A DNA stretch of 64,000 bases from Bacillus pumilus (GCF_009937765.1 NZ_CP047089.1:2106272-2170271), one strand, 5' to 3'; counted from the first letter of the stretch, positions 37,229 to 46,363 are shown. Numbers and translations are program-made. Notes: generated by a model from the sequence alone, not told the origin.

Positions 37229-40200
37229 AGCCGATTACGCTGACCATTAAAGGACTTCATAGCTTCAGAGAAGAACAAACAATCGACTTTAGCTCTTTAT
37301 GTGATGCGGGTGTGTTTGGCATATTTGGACCGACTGGAAGTGGAAAGTCGTCCATTTTAGACGCCATGACCCTAGCACTCTATGGAAAAGTGGAGCGTGC
37401 GTTAAATAATACACATGGTATTTTGAACCAAGCGGAAGAAAAGCTGTCGGTTTCCTTTACATTTGCTTTGCAAAAGGAACACCACATTTCTTATAAAGTC
37501 GAACGTGCTTTCAAACGAGCGGATGAAATGAAAGTCAGAACGACTTTATGCCGCCTAATTGAAATCGGTGATACGCAGACAGTTCTCGCAGATAAAGCGA
37601 GTGAGGTGAATCGTAAAGTAGAAGAACTACTCGGATTAACCATTGATGATTTTACCCGTGCGGTTGTTTTACCACAAGGGAAGTTTGCAGAATTTCTCTC
37701 CTTAAAAGGGGCAGACAGACGTCAAATGCTTCAGCGTTTGTTCAATTTGGAAAAGTATGGGGATCAACTCGTCAAGCGTTTGCGTGCAAAGGCTCAAAAA
37801 CATTATGGGCAAAAAAATGAACTGCTGGCTGAACTGAATGGTCTAGGAGAAGCTGGTCCAGAGGCGCTGGCGAAAGCAAAGGAAGCAGCTGAGCAGGCCA
37901 AGGCCATTTTTCATGAGAAAAAACAAGCGCGGGACGAAGCGTTCACTGCTTTTACAAAGGCGCAAGCGATCTGGCAGTATCAAAAGGAACAAGAAGCTTA
38001 CGAGACTGAACAAAACAAGCTGAATTTACTGGCACCTTCAATAGAAGAGAAAAAGAAGAAGCTCCATATCGCAGAGCAGGCAGAGACGCTAAAGCCCTAT
38101 GCGGATGCATTGACAAAAGCTGAAAAACAGCTTTCACAAGCATCGCAAGAGAAACAGGAAGCAGAAAAGCAGCTGCTGCATCAACGAACGATCTATGATC
38201 AAATGGCGCGGGAGTATGAGCAAGCCCGGCAAAAGAAAATAGAGACAGAGCCAGACCTTCTCAAAAAGAAAGAACAGCTGATTCAGCTAAAAGAAATTGA
38301 ACGTAAAAAAGAGGCAGCTCTTCATGAAAAGACGGGCATAGAGCGCCAAAAAAATGAAAAAGCGCAGCAGCTCCTCCAAAAGAAGGAAGAAGCAGAGAAT
38401 CTCCAATCTCTATTAGAGCGTGCACTAACGAAACAAACACAACTGAATCATGAGCTGGAGCAGTTACAAGTTTCAGTGAAAGAACGCAAAAGTGTACAGG
38501 ATGCTTTACGTTTAAGTGAAAATGTGGAAAGAATAAACCTCAGCGTTCAAAAGGAAAAGCAAAAGCTGGACGAGCTGAACAAGCGAGCCTTACAGACTTC
38601 AGAAGCATATGAAAAGCTTCAAAAGCAGCAAAACGACCATCATGAAAAAATAGACCAGTCGTTTCAAGCAATTGAACACCTCTATTTTTATGTATGTGAA
38701 CTCGAACGAGCTCTAACAGAATGGAATCAAAAAGTACAACATCAGAAACTTGAAAAATTAAAACAGCGTGATGCGGTAAGGGCGGCAGAATTAAGAAAAG
38801 AATTAGCGGCAGAGCTAGTAGATGGTGAGCCATGTCCTGTTTGTGGGTCGATTCATCACGATCCAAAGGCTTTGGAATCCAATAACCATGACGAAACCGT
38901 GGCACAAGTCGATGAAATCATTCAACGGATGGACCAAGAGCTGAAGCAGGCAGAGGCGTATGGAAGAGGTATATATGCCGCAAAGCAGCTCCTCGAAACG
39001 CATGCCAATCAATTAGTGAAACAATTTTCTTTCTTATCTCAAAAAGCCCCTGAAGCGGAAGTCGCTGCAGCAGTAGAAACGGTACAAAATTCGCACTCTT
39101 TGCAGGGGTTGATGCAAGAATGGAAAGGCGTAAAGCAAGATATTCAAGAGGTTGAACAGAAACGGGCTCGTTTAATGGATGAAACGCATAATCAAGCAAC
39201 AGAGATGAGCAAGATCAAAGAGCAAATGACTTTTGAACAGCAGCGTATCAAAGAATTAGAGGTGCTGATCAAAGAGCTTCATGCTGAGCTATCAGAGCAA
39301 ACGACTCAATTTGAACAGACCTTCCCGCACCTTACATTGAATCAAGTACAAGACATGCAAAAGCAAATCGATGAAAAGGACCAACAAGCGGAAGGCTATA
39401 AAGAACGTATTGAGAAAAGCATTTCATTTTTGGAAGAAAAACAGCTAGCAAAAGAGCAGCTGCAGACAGCGATATACAATGTCGAGAAAGAACTTGATAA
39501 ACTAGCGCATCAGCTAGAAAGTCAGCAGCAGCTTATCCAACAATATGAAACAGATTTAGGCCGATATCCATTAAAAGCTGCCTCTATTTCTGATGAACTT
39601 ATTGAGGTTGAACACACCCTTTCTCTTCTTAATGAAAAAGAGCAACAATCGTACAAGCAATTGCAGCACGCGCAGCAGTTGTTTAGTGAGGCGCAAAGCC
39701 ATTTTTCAAGCAGTGAGCGTCAGCTTCAAGAGGCGAACAGGAGAAAACAAGAAGCAGAAACATCATGGGAAAAAGAAGCAGAATCCTCTCCTTTTCATAT
39801 ACCGCAGGACATTGAGTCTGTTTCAATGGAACAGGTAGAACGTCAATCAGTTAAACAGGAAATTGAGGAATTTGAGGATAAAAGAAAGGAATGTGCCGCA
39901 AACTTAAAGCGAATTTCTGAATTACTGAAAGAAGAGTCACTGGATGAAAACCAGTGGACAGATATTCAGCACAGAAAAGATGCAGCTGAAAAAGCATTGG
40001 AAGAAGCGACAGCAATGAATGGGTCGGCACATGAACACCTGCGTGTGATAGAAGAGAATCATCAGCGCTTTGCAAGTATTCACGAACGATTGGAAGCATT
40101 GCAGCAAGAAATTGATCGCCTTGATAAACTGCAAACTGTTTTTAAAGGAAATACGTTTGTTGAATTTTTAGCAGAAGAACAGCTGGAAAGTGTCAGTCGT

Positions 40201-40620
40201 GATGCATCCGCCCGCTTAAGTATGTTGACGAGACAAAGATATGCAATTGAGGTCGACTCAGAAGGCGGCTTCGTGATGCGTGATGATGCAAATGGTGGTG
40301 TTAGGCGTCCTGTGTCCAGCTTGTCCGGTGGGGAAACCTTCTTGACATCGCTTGCTCTTGCTCTTGCTCTTTCTGCACAAATTCAGCTGAGAGGTGAATT
40401 CCCGTTGCAATTCTTTTTCCTTGATGAAGGATTTGGTACGCTCGATCAAGACTTGCTTGATACGGTCATTACTGCATTAGAGAAGCTTCAGTCTCACAAT
40501 TTAGCAGTTGGTGTTATCAGCCACGTGGAAGAATTGAAAATGAGACTACCGAAGAAACTGATTGTCCATCCAGCAGATCCAAGCGGGAAAGGGACAACGG
40601 TCTCAATGGAATTAATGTAA
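37225..40620 (+). CDS. sbcC: Nuclease SbcC (Rad50 homologue)
   Basis: A 1131-aa SMC-like ATPase. Walker A GPTGSGKSS is near residues 36-44, and long coiled coils flank the zinc hook C537-P-V-C540. The C-terminus holds the signature SSLSGGETFLTSLALALALS and Walker B QFFFLDEGFGTLD. It starts at TTG, overlapping the sbcD stop (TTGA), after GAGGAGGAAG. It forms the end-processing complex with SbcD. Confidence 0.96.
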   Translation: MKPITLTIKGLHSFREEQTIDFSSLCDAGVFGIFGPTGSGKSSILDAMTLALYGKVERALNNTHGILNQAEEKLSVSFTFALQKEHHISYKVERAFKRADEMKVRTTLCRLIEIGDTQTVLADKASEVNRKVEELLGLTIDDFTRAVVLPQGKFAEFLSLKGADRRQMLQRLFNLEKYGDQLVKRLRAKAQKHYGQKNELLAELNGLGEAGPEALAKAKEAAEQAKAIFHEKKQARDEAFTAFTKAQAIWQYQKEQEAYETEQNKLNLLAPSIEEKKKKLHIAEQAETLKPYADALTKAEKQLSQASQEKQEAEKQLLHQRTIYDQMAREYEQARQKKIETEPDLLKKKEQLIQLKEIERKKEAALHEKTGIERQKNEKAQQLLQKKEEAENLQSLLERALTKQTQLNHELEQLQVSVKERKSVQDALRLSENVERINLSVQKEKQKLDELNKRALQTSEAYEKLQKQQNDHHEKIDQSFQAIEHLYFYVCELERALTEWNQKVQHQKLEKLKQRDAVRAAELRKELAAELVDGEPCPVCGSIHHDPKALESNNHDETVAQVDEIIQRMDQELKQAEAYGRGIYAAKQLLETHANQLVKQFSFLSQKAPEAEVAAAVETVQNSHSLQGLMQEWKGVKQDIQEVEQKRARLMDETHNQATEMSKIKEQMTFEQQRIKELEVLIKELHAELSEQTTQFEQTFPHLTLNQVQDMQKQIDEKDQQAEGYKERIEKSISFLEEKQLAKEQLQTAIYNVEKELDKLAHQLESQQQLIQQYETDLGRYPLKAASISDELIEVEHTLSLLNEKEQQSYKQLQHAQQLFSEAQSHFSSSERQLQEANRRKQEAETSWEKEAESSPFHIPQDIESVSMEQVERQSVKQEIEEFEDKRKECAANLKRISELLKEESLDENQWTDIQHRKDAAEKALEEATAMNGSAHEHLRVIEENHQRFASIHERLEALQQEIDRLDKLQTVFKGNTFVEFLAEEQLESVSRDASARLSMLTRQRYAIEVDSEGGFVMRDDANGGVRRPVSSLSGGETFLTSLALALALSAQIQLRGEFPLQFFFLDEGFGTLDQDLLDTVITALEKLQSHNLAVGVISHVEELKMRLPKKLIVHPADPSGKGTTVSMELM

Positions 40621-40639
40621 ATGTCGAGGTGATAACAGG

Positions 40640-40939
40640 ATGGCAAAGCAAACGATTGGATTATGTGAGCTGTGCGGAAGGCAAAATGTCCTGCTCACAG
40701 AACACCACTTAACACCAAGAGAAGAAGGTGGGGCTTTTTTACCGACTGCCTTCCTGTGTATCCCCTGCCATAAACAAGTGCATGCCCTCTTTACAAACCA
40801 GGAGCTTGCCGCGCGCTTAAGCACACTTGATGCACTAAGACAAGATGAAAAGCTTGCTTCGTACATCAAATGGATTCGAAAACAGCCGGCAAGCAAACTG
40901 GTTAAAACAAAAAAATCAAGACAACGCAGAAAAAAATAA
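40640..40939 (+). CDS. yisB: HNH-type protein YisB
   Basis: A 99-aa protein with a compact HNH/zinc-finger layout: CELC, then EHHLTPRE, then CIPCHKQVHALF, followed by a basic C-terminal tail (KTKKSRQRRKK). This matches B. subtilis YisB, which also follows sbcC. It could be a nuclease working with SbcCD or AddAB; that is inferred from position. GAGGTG precedes the ATG. Confidence 0.88.
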   Translation: MAKQTIGLCELCGRQNVLLTEHHLTPREEGGAFLPTAFLCIPCHKQVHALFTNQELAARLSTLDALRQDEKLASYIKWIRKQPASKLVKTKKSRQRRKK

Positions 40940-40943
40940 GCAT

Positions 40944-40988
40944 AAAAAGCGCTCCTCTTAATGAAATGTCTGTAGAGGAGCTGCTTTA
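40944..40988. terminator. Shared terminator of yisB and gerP
   Basis: CTCCTCT (40952-40958) and AGAGGAG (40974-40980), extended by AAAGC/GCTTT, lie between the convergent genes. Confidence 0.65.
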
Positions 40989-41204
40989 TGCATTGCCTAC
41001 CATATTCTGATCATTTAAGTCAGGATCCACATAGTTGGTGGCGCTAATGCCATTATTTAAGATCAAGAAATCTCCGGTATTTCCCGCTCCAGAGCCTAAA
41101 GCAGACTTTGACGAGCTTTTAGGCGACAAGTAGAATGAGTCACCGACGTTGACGACGCCTCCAGAAATAGAGTTAATGTAAATGGGTCCGACAATTGCTG
41201 GCAT
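40986..41204 (-). CDS. gerPF: Spore germination protein GerPF
   Basis: A 72-aa protein of the GerPA/GerPF family, starting MPAIVGPIYINSISGG and containing GAGNTGDFLI. GerP proteins sit in the inner coat region and let germinants pass to their receptors. A frame-matched ATG lies three codons upstream but inside the ribosome site AAAGGATG, so the start is 41204. It is last in the operon. Confidence 0.9.
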   Translation of the reverse strand: MPAIVGPIYINSISGGVVNVGDSFYLSPKSSSKSALGSGAGNTGDFLILNNGISATNYVDPDLNDQNMVGNA

Positions 41205-41226
41205 AATCGACATCCTTTATTCGAAG

Positions 41227-41658
41227 TCATATCACCATCATATGCGCAGGTAGGTCCATTTGTGAGTTTGGCGGACTTTCGTCGTTGCTAAATAACTCTC
41301 GAATATGCTTCACTCTTGCAACGCCATTCATTCCACACGTAGAGCCAATTTGAAACACAGAGGAGGAAGACACCCCTTCTACATGTATTGAAGAAACTTT
41401 AATCACAGGCTTCTCGTGATAAAAAGCTGTTCTGACAGATCGTTCTGGCAACATCAATGGAATAGGCTCATAATACACTTCAAATTCTTTCGCATCTAAG
41501 TTTTCTGCTTCATTCCCATAAAACAAACTAACGGTTCGCTGAACAGCTAACACCTTCACTTTCGGGCATAGCTCCTGTGTATCACCGATTTGAACAACAC
41601 TTGAGATCCCGACAGAATTCACCTTCGAGAACTTCACTTGAGATGTGCGCTTTATCAT
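41227..41658 (-). CDS. gerPE: Spore germination protein GerPE
   Basis: A 143-aa GerPE. It shares the SSVVQIGDTQ and SSSVFQIGST motifs with the small GerP proteins, in two copies. Its ATG overlaps the gerPD stop (TAATG). It acts with the other GerP proteins in coat permeability. Confidence 0.9.
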   Translation of the reverse strand: MIKRTSQVKFSKVNSVGISSVVQIGDTQELCPKVKVLAVQRTVSLFYGNEAENLDAKEFEVYYEPIPLMLPERSVRTAFYHEKPVIKVSSIHVEGVSSSSVFQIGSTCGMNGVARVKHIRELFSNDESPPNSQMDLPAHMMVI

Positions 41659-41834
41659 TATCGAGGTGCAAGAGGAACAAACGGGCCAATGATCAAAGAT
41701 TCTGGCGGTGTATCAAAGATGGAGGATAATTGTACATGATCTGTGTCCCCAATGATAAATAGGGAAGAGGACGAAACCCCAACTACTTTAATGCTTCCGG
41801 TCTCGATGTTGCGGTTGACGACTGTGAAATTCAT
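41658..41834 (-). CDS. gerPD: Spore germination protein GerPD
   Basis: A 58-aa protein starting MNFTVVNRNIETGSIKVVGV and containing SSSLFIIGDTD, the same motif as GerPB and GerPE. The length equals B. subtilis GerPD. It is short and easily missed. Its ATG overlaps the gerPC stop (ATGA), and its stop overlaps the gerPE ATG. Confidence 0.92.
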   Translation of the reverse strand: MNFTVVNRNIETGSIKVVGVSSSSLFIIGDTDHVQLSSIFDTPPESLIIGPFVPLAPR

Positions 41835-42445
41835 CCGTTTTCCTCTCCTTTCGTTTCATTTGGAATATGGGCTAAGAAGTGTTCAATTGCCCGTTTGACA
41901 TCATGCTTCACATATTCAGCAATTTGCTCTGAACGCTGCAGCGGGGTCATATCTTCCCGGTGCGGGAGCTGTCCTGCATAATATTTGATTCTGCTGTCAA
42001 TTTGTTTTCGGATGTCTTCAATGATGTGGTGTTTGTTACTTTCATCAAGAGACCCTTCGTATCGTTGCTCTAGCTCTTCAAGAAGTTCTGGCGCTTCTTC
42101 GTTTAAAAATGCGTCGACAAGCTGGCGTGTTTGATTGAAAAATTGATCAGCCATTTCTTGCTGCATCATTCCAATGCCCGGGGCTGTTGTTTGGCCCACT
42201 TCAAAGTTTTGAACACTGTTTGGATCAGATGGATTGAGGCCGATATTCAGCGTACCTTCCAGCCGCTCGATTTTCAGTTGATCAAATTGATAATCAATCC
42301 GTTCAATCGTCGTTGTCGGTTTATCCTTGATCATTTGCATTTCCTGCTGAAGCTCGTTAAGCCTTTTTTCAAGCATCATGATTTGTTGTGTTTGCTTTTG
42401 AATGATGCCATGCACCTGTGAAGCGTTGCTTTGATATTCATACAT
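41831..42445 (-). CDS. gerPC: Spore germination protein GerPC
   Basis: A 204-aa protein with an N-terminal coiled coil (about 10-50, MMLEKRLNELQQEMQMIKD) and a C-terminal helical domain. It is the largest GerP member. The frame is open to 42505, but the ATG at 42445 (MYEYQSN) lies 9 bases from GGAGG and gives the B. subtilis length. An earlier in-frame ATG is too close to that site. Confidence 0.9.
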   Translation of the reverse strand: MYEYQSNASQVHGIIQKQTQQIMMLEKRLNELQQEMQMIKDKPTTTIERIDYQFDQLKIERLEGTLNIGLNPSDPNSVQNFEVGQTTAPGIGMMQQEMADQFFNQTRQLVDAFLNEEAPELLEELEQRYEGSLDESNKHHIIEDIRKQIDSRIKYYAGQLPHREDMTPLQRSEQIAEYVKHDVKRAIEHFLAHIPNETKGEENG

Positions 42446-42476
42446 TGACATACACCTCCGGGGATTGCAGATGAAC

Positions 42477-42710
42477 TTAAGTTGTTGGTGACTGAAGCGG
42501 TACAAAAGGTGTTGTGCTTGCGCCTTGGGATTCTTGAATTCCTTGTGTGCCTGCTGCGGCAGGTGCTGCTTCTACGTAGCTGCCCGTGTTATACAAATTA
42601 GAAAGAGCTTTAATTGACCCAGCGCTCCCAATTTGTAGCACAGAGGAGTTACTAACAGACTCTACACGCAAATAATTAATTTGTATCGCTTGATTAATAT
42701 AGAAGTTCAA
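42477..42710 (-). CDS. gerPB: Spore germination protein GerPB
   Basis: A 77-aa protein with the motif SVSNSSVLQIGSAGS and an Ala/Pro/Gln-rich tail. It is the second gene of the gerP operon and a paralogue of GerPD and GerPE. Confidence 0.9.
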   Translation of the reverse strand: MNFYINQAIQINYLRVESVSNSSVLQIGSAGSIKALSNLYNTGSYVEAAPAAAGTQGIQESQGASTTPFVPLQSPTT

Positions 42711-42724
42711 TGAATATTCACTCC

Positions 42725-42946
42725 TTACAAGTTACCAACAAGCGGTTGATCAATGACATCACTGTCGTACGTATTTGTCACACTTTTATAGTTGCTAATG
42801 CGCAATTGATCACCAGTGTTAAAACTGCCTGCGCCAGCAAACGTTTTAACCTGACTATTTGGAGAAATGGTGATGCAGTCTCCAACATGAACGACTCCGC
42901 TCGTTCCGACGGCATTTACTTTAAAGGCTCCAACAATAGCCGGCAT
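42725..42946 (-). CDS. gerPA: Spore germination protein GerPA
   Basis: A 73-aa protein, [14 protein letters not shown]..., with [11 protein letters not shown], paralogous to GerPF. The open frame begins at 42958, but AAAGGATG and the family start indicate 42946. It is the first gene of the six-gene operon and is preceded by a sigma-K-like promoter. Confidence 0.92.
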   Translation of the reverse strand: MPAIVGAFKVNAVGTSGVVHVGDCITISPNSQVKTFAGAGSFNTGDQLRISNYKSVTNTYDSDVIDQPLVGNL

Positions 42947-43000
42947 AGCGGTGCACATCCTTTATAAAAATAAGGCACTTTGTTTTTGGGCGTTTCACCA

Positions 43001-43028
43001 TAGCTTATGATGGGTCTTTTAATGTGTG
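43001..43028 (-). promoter_or_regulatory. Sigma-K-like promoter of the gerP operon
   Basis: On the minus strand CACA (43028-43025) and CATAAGCTA (43009-43001) are 15 apart, matching mACm-N15-CATAnnnTA. The gerP operon of B. subtilis is known to be sigma-K-dependent. Confidence 0.7.
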
Positions 43029-43073
43029 ATTGTCTTTTTGAAAGCTTTTGATGAGAGGAATGAGGTGTATGGT

Positions 43074-43235
43074 TTACCCTTTTTTAGAGCATTCATTCGA
43101 GGTGTATTTGATGCCTTTATTTAAGAGTGTGTCAAGCTCTTGACTGCACCTGATGGTTTCTTCGGCATTCATCCCGAATTTTTTTGCGGTCTCAATTAAA
43201 TGTAATCTTTTTTGTTCAATTTCATAATTGATCAT
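43074..43235 (-). CDS. yisI: Spo0E-family aspartyl-phosphate phosphatase YisI
   Basis: A 53-aa protein that removes phosphate from Spo0A~P and so delays sporulation. It has the family signature SQELD (31-35) within two helices: IEQKRLHLIETAKKFG, then the signature, then LNKGIKYT. This is B. subtilis YisI by position next to gerPA. No strong Shine-Dalgarno is seen (GAGAGTTGG, far away), so expression may be low. Confidence 0.88.
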   Translation of the reverse strand: MINYEIEQKRLHLIETAKKFGMNAEETIRCSQELDTLLNKGIKYTSNECSKKG

Positions 43236-43357
43236 AACGGACGCCAACTCTCACATTTTTTATCAAATAGAAGGATATGGCTAGTATACCCTATTTTTCT
43301 ATAAAAAAAGTTGTTTCGTCAATATGAGTAATAAAGTGACAAAATTCGAAAGCGTCC

Positions 43358-44452
43358 TTACGTTCCCTCTCTCTCTTTTCTTATTTCAGCCTGTAAATAA
43401 CGTCGCCTTTTGTTGATATATTGACGGATGATTTCTCGTTCTGATTGTAAGATGTCTTTGCGGTCTCTTGTATAAGGATCATTTCCAATTCGCTTCTCAA
43501 TAGAAGCATGCCATTTCTCAATCACTGGACAAAGCTGGTCTGCTAAAAAATGTGTATCGAGTACGTGCTGGAAAAGCGTGTAATAGGCTTTCTTAAATGA
43601 AGGGATATCTAGTAATCTCGCAGTTAACGTATTAAAGCCGCTTACTGGAATATAATCAAACGCCATTTCTTCTCCATGGATGTCACGGCCCCATGTCGCA
43701 TCATAATCCCAAGGAAGCACTTGGAATCTGCCTTGTTCATTCACATAAAGAGCGTAGTTATGGACAAAGCCGTCAAAGTTTTGTGTGCACACGACACCAA
43801 TGAGCCAGCGGAAATACTGGGTCACATCTAGGTAATGTTCAATCTTTTCTGCAAATATGTCATCTTTCGCTGTGTTGAGAAAGTAAATAAATTCACTTAG
43901 CTGCTGATCATGTTGAGAAGTCCCTGTTTTTTTCTCATACCCGAGGAGAAGGTGTTTTTTTGGCTTTTTATCAAATGAACTCAAAAGGGAAAAATTGGCG
44001 TCGTCATCGACTGCATAATAAATGCCGCCTCCTGAAAGCTGTCTTTTTTGAAAAAAGTGCTCATCGACGGATTCTATTTTTAAATAAATGCCTTCTTTTC
44101 TTCCGTTTATCGTGAGAAACACATGAGACGCAGCAGGGCTTAGCACTCCTATCTGCTCAAAGAAATAAAAGGACAGTCTGTTTCGGATAAATGAAGGGTC
44201 ATTGTATTCTGCATTTAAATGAAAGATAGATTCGCCTTGTCTTTGCTTTGGCTTTCGATATTCAATTTGATAGGACTTTTTTTTCAGCTTTCTGATGTGA
44301 GATCCCCGGTATGAAGCGTAAATGTGTGATTTGATCTGACCAGTTTTCAAAATGCCCTCAACAGGTTCGTCGTTCCATATGTCTTTTCTTAATTCAATCA
44401 GGTCCTTTGGATGAATCCAAATATCCATTTGCTTTAAAGGTTCTGTGGTCAT
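43358..44452 (-). CDS. yisJ: CotH-type spore coat protein kinase YisJ
   Basis: A 364-aa CotH-family protein. The atypical kinase motifs are seen: the region around K124 (GIYLKIESVDE), N225-F-D227-G with N232 (catalytic loop), and PWD249-Y-D251 (metal binding). CotH of B. subtilis phosphorylates serines of CotB and CotG. YisJ is a CotH paralogue in B. subtilis at this position. Here a CotG-like gene is divergent from it. GGAGGAGG precedes the ATG. Confidence 0.9.
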   Translation of the reverse strand: MTTEPLKQMDIWIHPKDLIELRKDIWNDEPVEGILKTGQIKSHIYASYRGSHIRKLKKKSYQIEYRKPKQRQGESIFHLNAEYNDPSFIRNRLSFYFFEQIGVLSPAASHVFLTINGRKEGIYLKIESVDEHFFQKRQLSGGGIYYAVDDDANFSLLSSFDKKPKKHLLLGYEKKTGTSQHDQQLSEFIYFLNTAKDDIFAEKIEHYLDVTQYFRWLIGVVCTQNFDGFVHNYALYVNEQGRFQVLPWDYDATWGRDIHGEEMAFDYIPVSGFNTLTARLLDIPSFKKAYYTLFQHVLDTHFLADQLCPVIEKWHASIEKRIGNDPYTRDRKDILQSEREIIRQYINKRRRYLQAEIRKEREGT

Positions 44453-44480
44453 GCGTTCATCCTCCTCCTATGTTCTTCTT

Positions 44481-44509
44481 TACGATATGAAAATGAAGGA
44501 ATGTCCTGT
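44481..44509 (-). promoter_or_regulatory. Sigma-K-like promoter of yisJ
   Basis: CATATCGTA (44489-44481, minus strand) matches the sigma-K -10 CATAnnnTA perfectly. A TACA lies 17 bases upstream, a weaker -35. Confidence 0.45.
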
Positions 44510-44657
44510 ACCCGTTTGTTAGGTATTCATGGAGTTTTAAAAGAAAGGGACATCCGCCAAGAACAGTTGTCTACCAAGTCTCGTAACATAAAGCAGAGAA
44601 GATAAACAGCTTGATCTGTTTGTTTTGTCAAAGTATAGACTGGGAGGGGAATCGTTC

Positions 44658-45239
44658 GTGAGCACATTTGATCATTCACATATTGAACATGCAGTGGATT
44701 CACTTCGAAGTGAAGGACGTGATCATCACTTAGATCGTGAACCAGAATCGAGACGCTCGCACAAGTCAGCACGTTCTCGCCATTCAAATCGCCGTCATTG
44801 GTTCTTTGGTGGAGGAGGATGCCGTAAATCACATCGCAGCAAAAAAAGCTATAAGAGCTATCGTTCGAAAAAAAGCCGCTGTTCAAAGAAAAGCGTGAAA
44901 AGTGAGAAACCATGCAAAAGTAAAAAGTCGTGCAAAAGCAAGAAATCTTGCAGAAGCAAAAAAAGTGAGCCGAAAAAATCATGCCGCAGCAAGCACAGAT
45001 CCCATCATAAGAAAAGCTGCCGTAAGTCACACCGCAGCAAATGCAGATCGCATCATAAGAAGAGCTGTCGCAAGTCACATCGCAGCAAGCACATATCGCA
45101 TCATAAGAAGAGCCGCAAGTCGCACCGCAGTTATTCTTGCAAAAGATGTGGAAAGAAAAATCATCATTCCCGTAGAAGTGGAAATGTTGACCGCAAATGG
45201 GATCAGGGGAACATGTGGGAGTATCGCCGCTACCGCTAA
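44658..45239 (+). CDS. CotG-like Ser/Lys/Arg/His/Cys-rich spore coat protein
   Basis: A 193-aa, extremely basic protein. After an ordinary N-terminus (MSTFDHSHIEHAVDSL) comes low-complexity sequence made of SKK, SHR and HHKK units. It includes three 6-residue CKSKKS-type repeats (from 44913) and three 16-residue HHKKSCRKSHRSK-type repeats (from 45003). It has 11 cysteines. Modular SK-rich proteins next to cotH are the pattern of CotG, the CotH substrate. The start is GTG at 44658 after GGAGGGGA; the frame opens at 44625. Confidence 0.85.
   Translation: MSTFDHSHIEHAVDSLRSEGRDHHLDREPESRRSHKSARSRHSNRRHWFFGGGGCRKSHRSKKSYKSYRSKKSRCSKKSVKSEKPCKSKKSCKSKKSCRSKKSEPKKSCRSKHRSHHKKSCRKSHRSKCRSHHKKSCRKSHRSKHISHHKKSRKSHRSYSCKRCGKKNHHSRRSGNVDRKWDQGNMWEYRRYR
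44913..45135 (+). repeat. In-frame tandem repeats in the CotG-like gene
   Basis: An 18-bp unit starts at 44913, 44931 and 44949 (tgcaaaagtaaaaagtcg type). A 48-bp unit starts at 45003, 45051 and 45099 (each begins catcataag; the last is shortened). All keep the reading frame. Confidence 0.85.
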
Positions 45240-45259
45240 ACATCAGATCATCTTTTTTG

Positions 45260-45303
45260 AAACCCTTTTTAAAAGAGAGTATGATAAAAAAGGGTTTTTT
45301 TTA
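45260..45303 (+). terminator. Terminator after the CotG-like gene
   Basis: The perfect stem AAACCCTTTTT/AAAAAGGGTTT with a 16-base loop is followed by a T-run. Confidence 0.85.
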
Positions 45304-45365
45304 TTTGATAGAGAAATAAAATGAGACATCACCACTTAGCGAAATGAAGATTGTGAGGGGAAGAC

Positions 45366-46271
45366 ATGAAGTTTTTTACAGGAGAGATACATAGCAGAAT
45401 GTTTATTGGGGTAGTCATTGATGATGAATGGGTTATGGATGTCAAAAAGGCAGAAGCCAAATTATTCGAGCTTGAGACATTGCCAAACTCTTTAGCTGAA
45501 TGTATTCATATGGGAGACAAGTTTGTTGAGCATGTCAAACAACTCCTTGACTGGGCTGAGAAAAAACAAGAAGACCGTGGTTCTTATGTTTATCCGCTGT
45601 CGGACGTGAAACTCCATGCGCCAATTCCAAAGCCAGCTAAAAATATTATGTGTGTTGGAAAGAATTATCAAGATCATGTCATGGAAATGGGAAGTGCAGC
45701 GGATATTCCTAAAGATGTGATGATCTTTACGAAGGCACCTACTTCAGTCATTGGACATGAAGCGGATATCCTCCTTCATGAAGATGTGACGAGTGAACTA
45801 GATTATGAAGGGGAGCTTGCGATCGTGATCGGCAAAACAGGGAAGAATATTGCACCTGAAGATGTCCGCGATTATCTATTTGGTTACACCATTTTAAATG
45901 ACGTAACGGCAAGAGATTTACAGAAAAAACACAAACAATTTTTCATAGGTAAAAGCTTAGATACAACCTGCCCGATAGGACCTTATATTGTGCATAAATC
46001 AGTGATTGAGGATCACGGTGCGCTTCATGTGGAAACAAAGGTGAACGGAGAAGTTCGCCAGTCTGCAAGTACAGAATTAATGATTTTCTCCATCGAGAAC
46101 ATTGTGTCTACTCTTTCAAAAGGGATGACACTAGAAGCTGGTGACATCATTGCAACGGGAACACCTTCTGGGGTTGGCAAAGGCTTTGAACCGCCTAAAT
46201 TCTTAGCTTCAGGGGACCAAATCGACATTACGATTGAACCGATTGGAACGCTATCAAATCGCGTCAAATAA
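45366..46271 (+). CDS. yisK: Fumarylacetoacetate hydrolase-family enzyme YisK
   Basis: A 301-aa FAH-superfamily enzyme. The catalytic metal site is visible as LDYEGELAIVIGK and NDVTARDLQ, with GKSLDTTCPIGP and the late TGTPSGVGKG. YisK of B. subtilis has been reported as an oxaloacetate decarboxylase that also associates with the Mbl cytoskeleton; I recall this and did not check it. The ribosome site is GAGGGGAAG. Order yisK-yisL is conserved. Confidence 0.9.
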   Translation: MKFFTGEIHSRMFIGVVIDDEWVMDVKKAEAKLFELETLPNSLAECIHMGDKFVEHVKQLLDWAEKKQEDRGSYVYPLSDVKLHAPIPKPAKNIMCVGKNYQDHVMEMGSAADIPKDVMIFTKAPTSVIGHEADILLHEDVTSELDYEGELAIVIGKTGKNIAPEDVRDYLFGYTILNDVTARDLQKKHKQFFIGKSLDTTCPIGPYIVHKSVIEDHGALHVETKVNGEVRQSASTELMIFSIENIVSTLSKGMTLEAGDIIATGTPSGVGKGFEPPKFLASGDQIDITIEPIGTLSNRVK

Positions 46272-46363
46272 AGAGTAAGATGACACAGGATTGTCGCTTT
46301 GTGTTCGACTTATTTCGTGGTACGATGAGAAGGTAATTGTTCTGATAAAGGGGGAAATAACGA

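Noticed and set aside
44570-44657. A sigma-K promoter for the CotG-like gene (CATAAAGCA near 44590)
   Set aside because: The -10 differs at one base and no mACm element lies at 15-17 bases; too weak to list as a feature.
44527-45243. A 238-codon open frame on the minus strand opposite the CotG-like gene, rich in Cys, Ser and Asp
   Set aside because: It mirrors the low-complexity repeats of the plus-strand gene, has no ribosome site, and the plus strand has a clear start, family resemblance and terminator.
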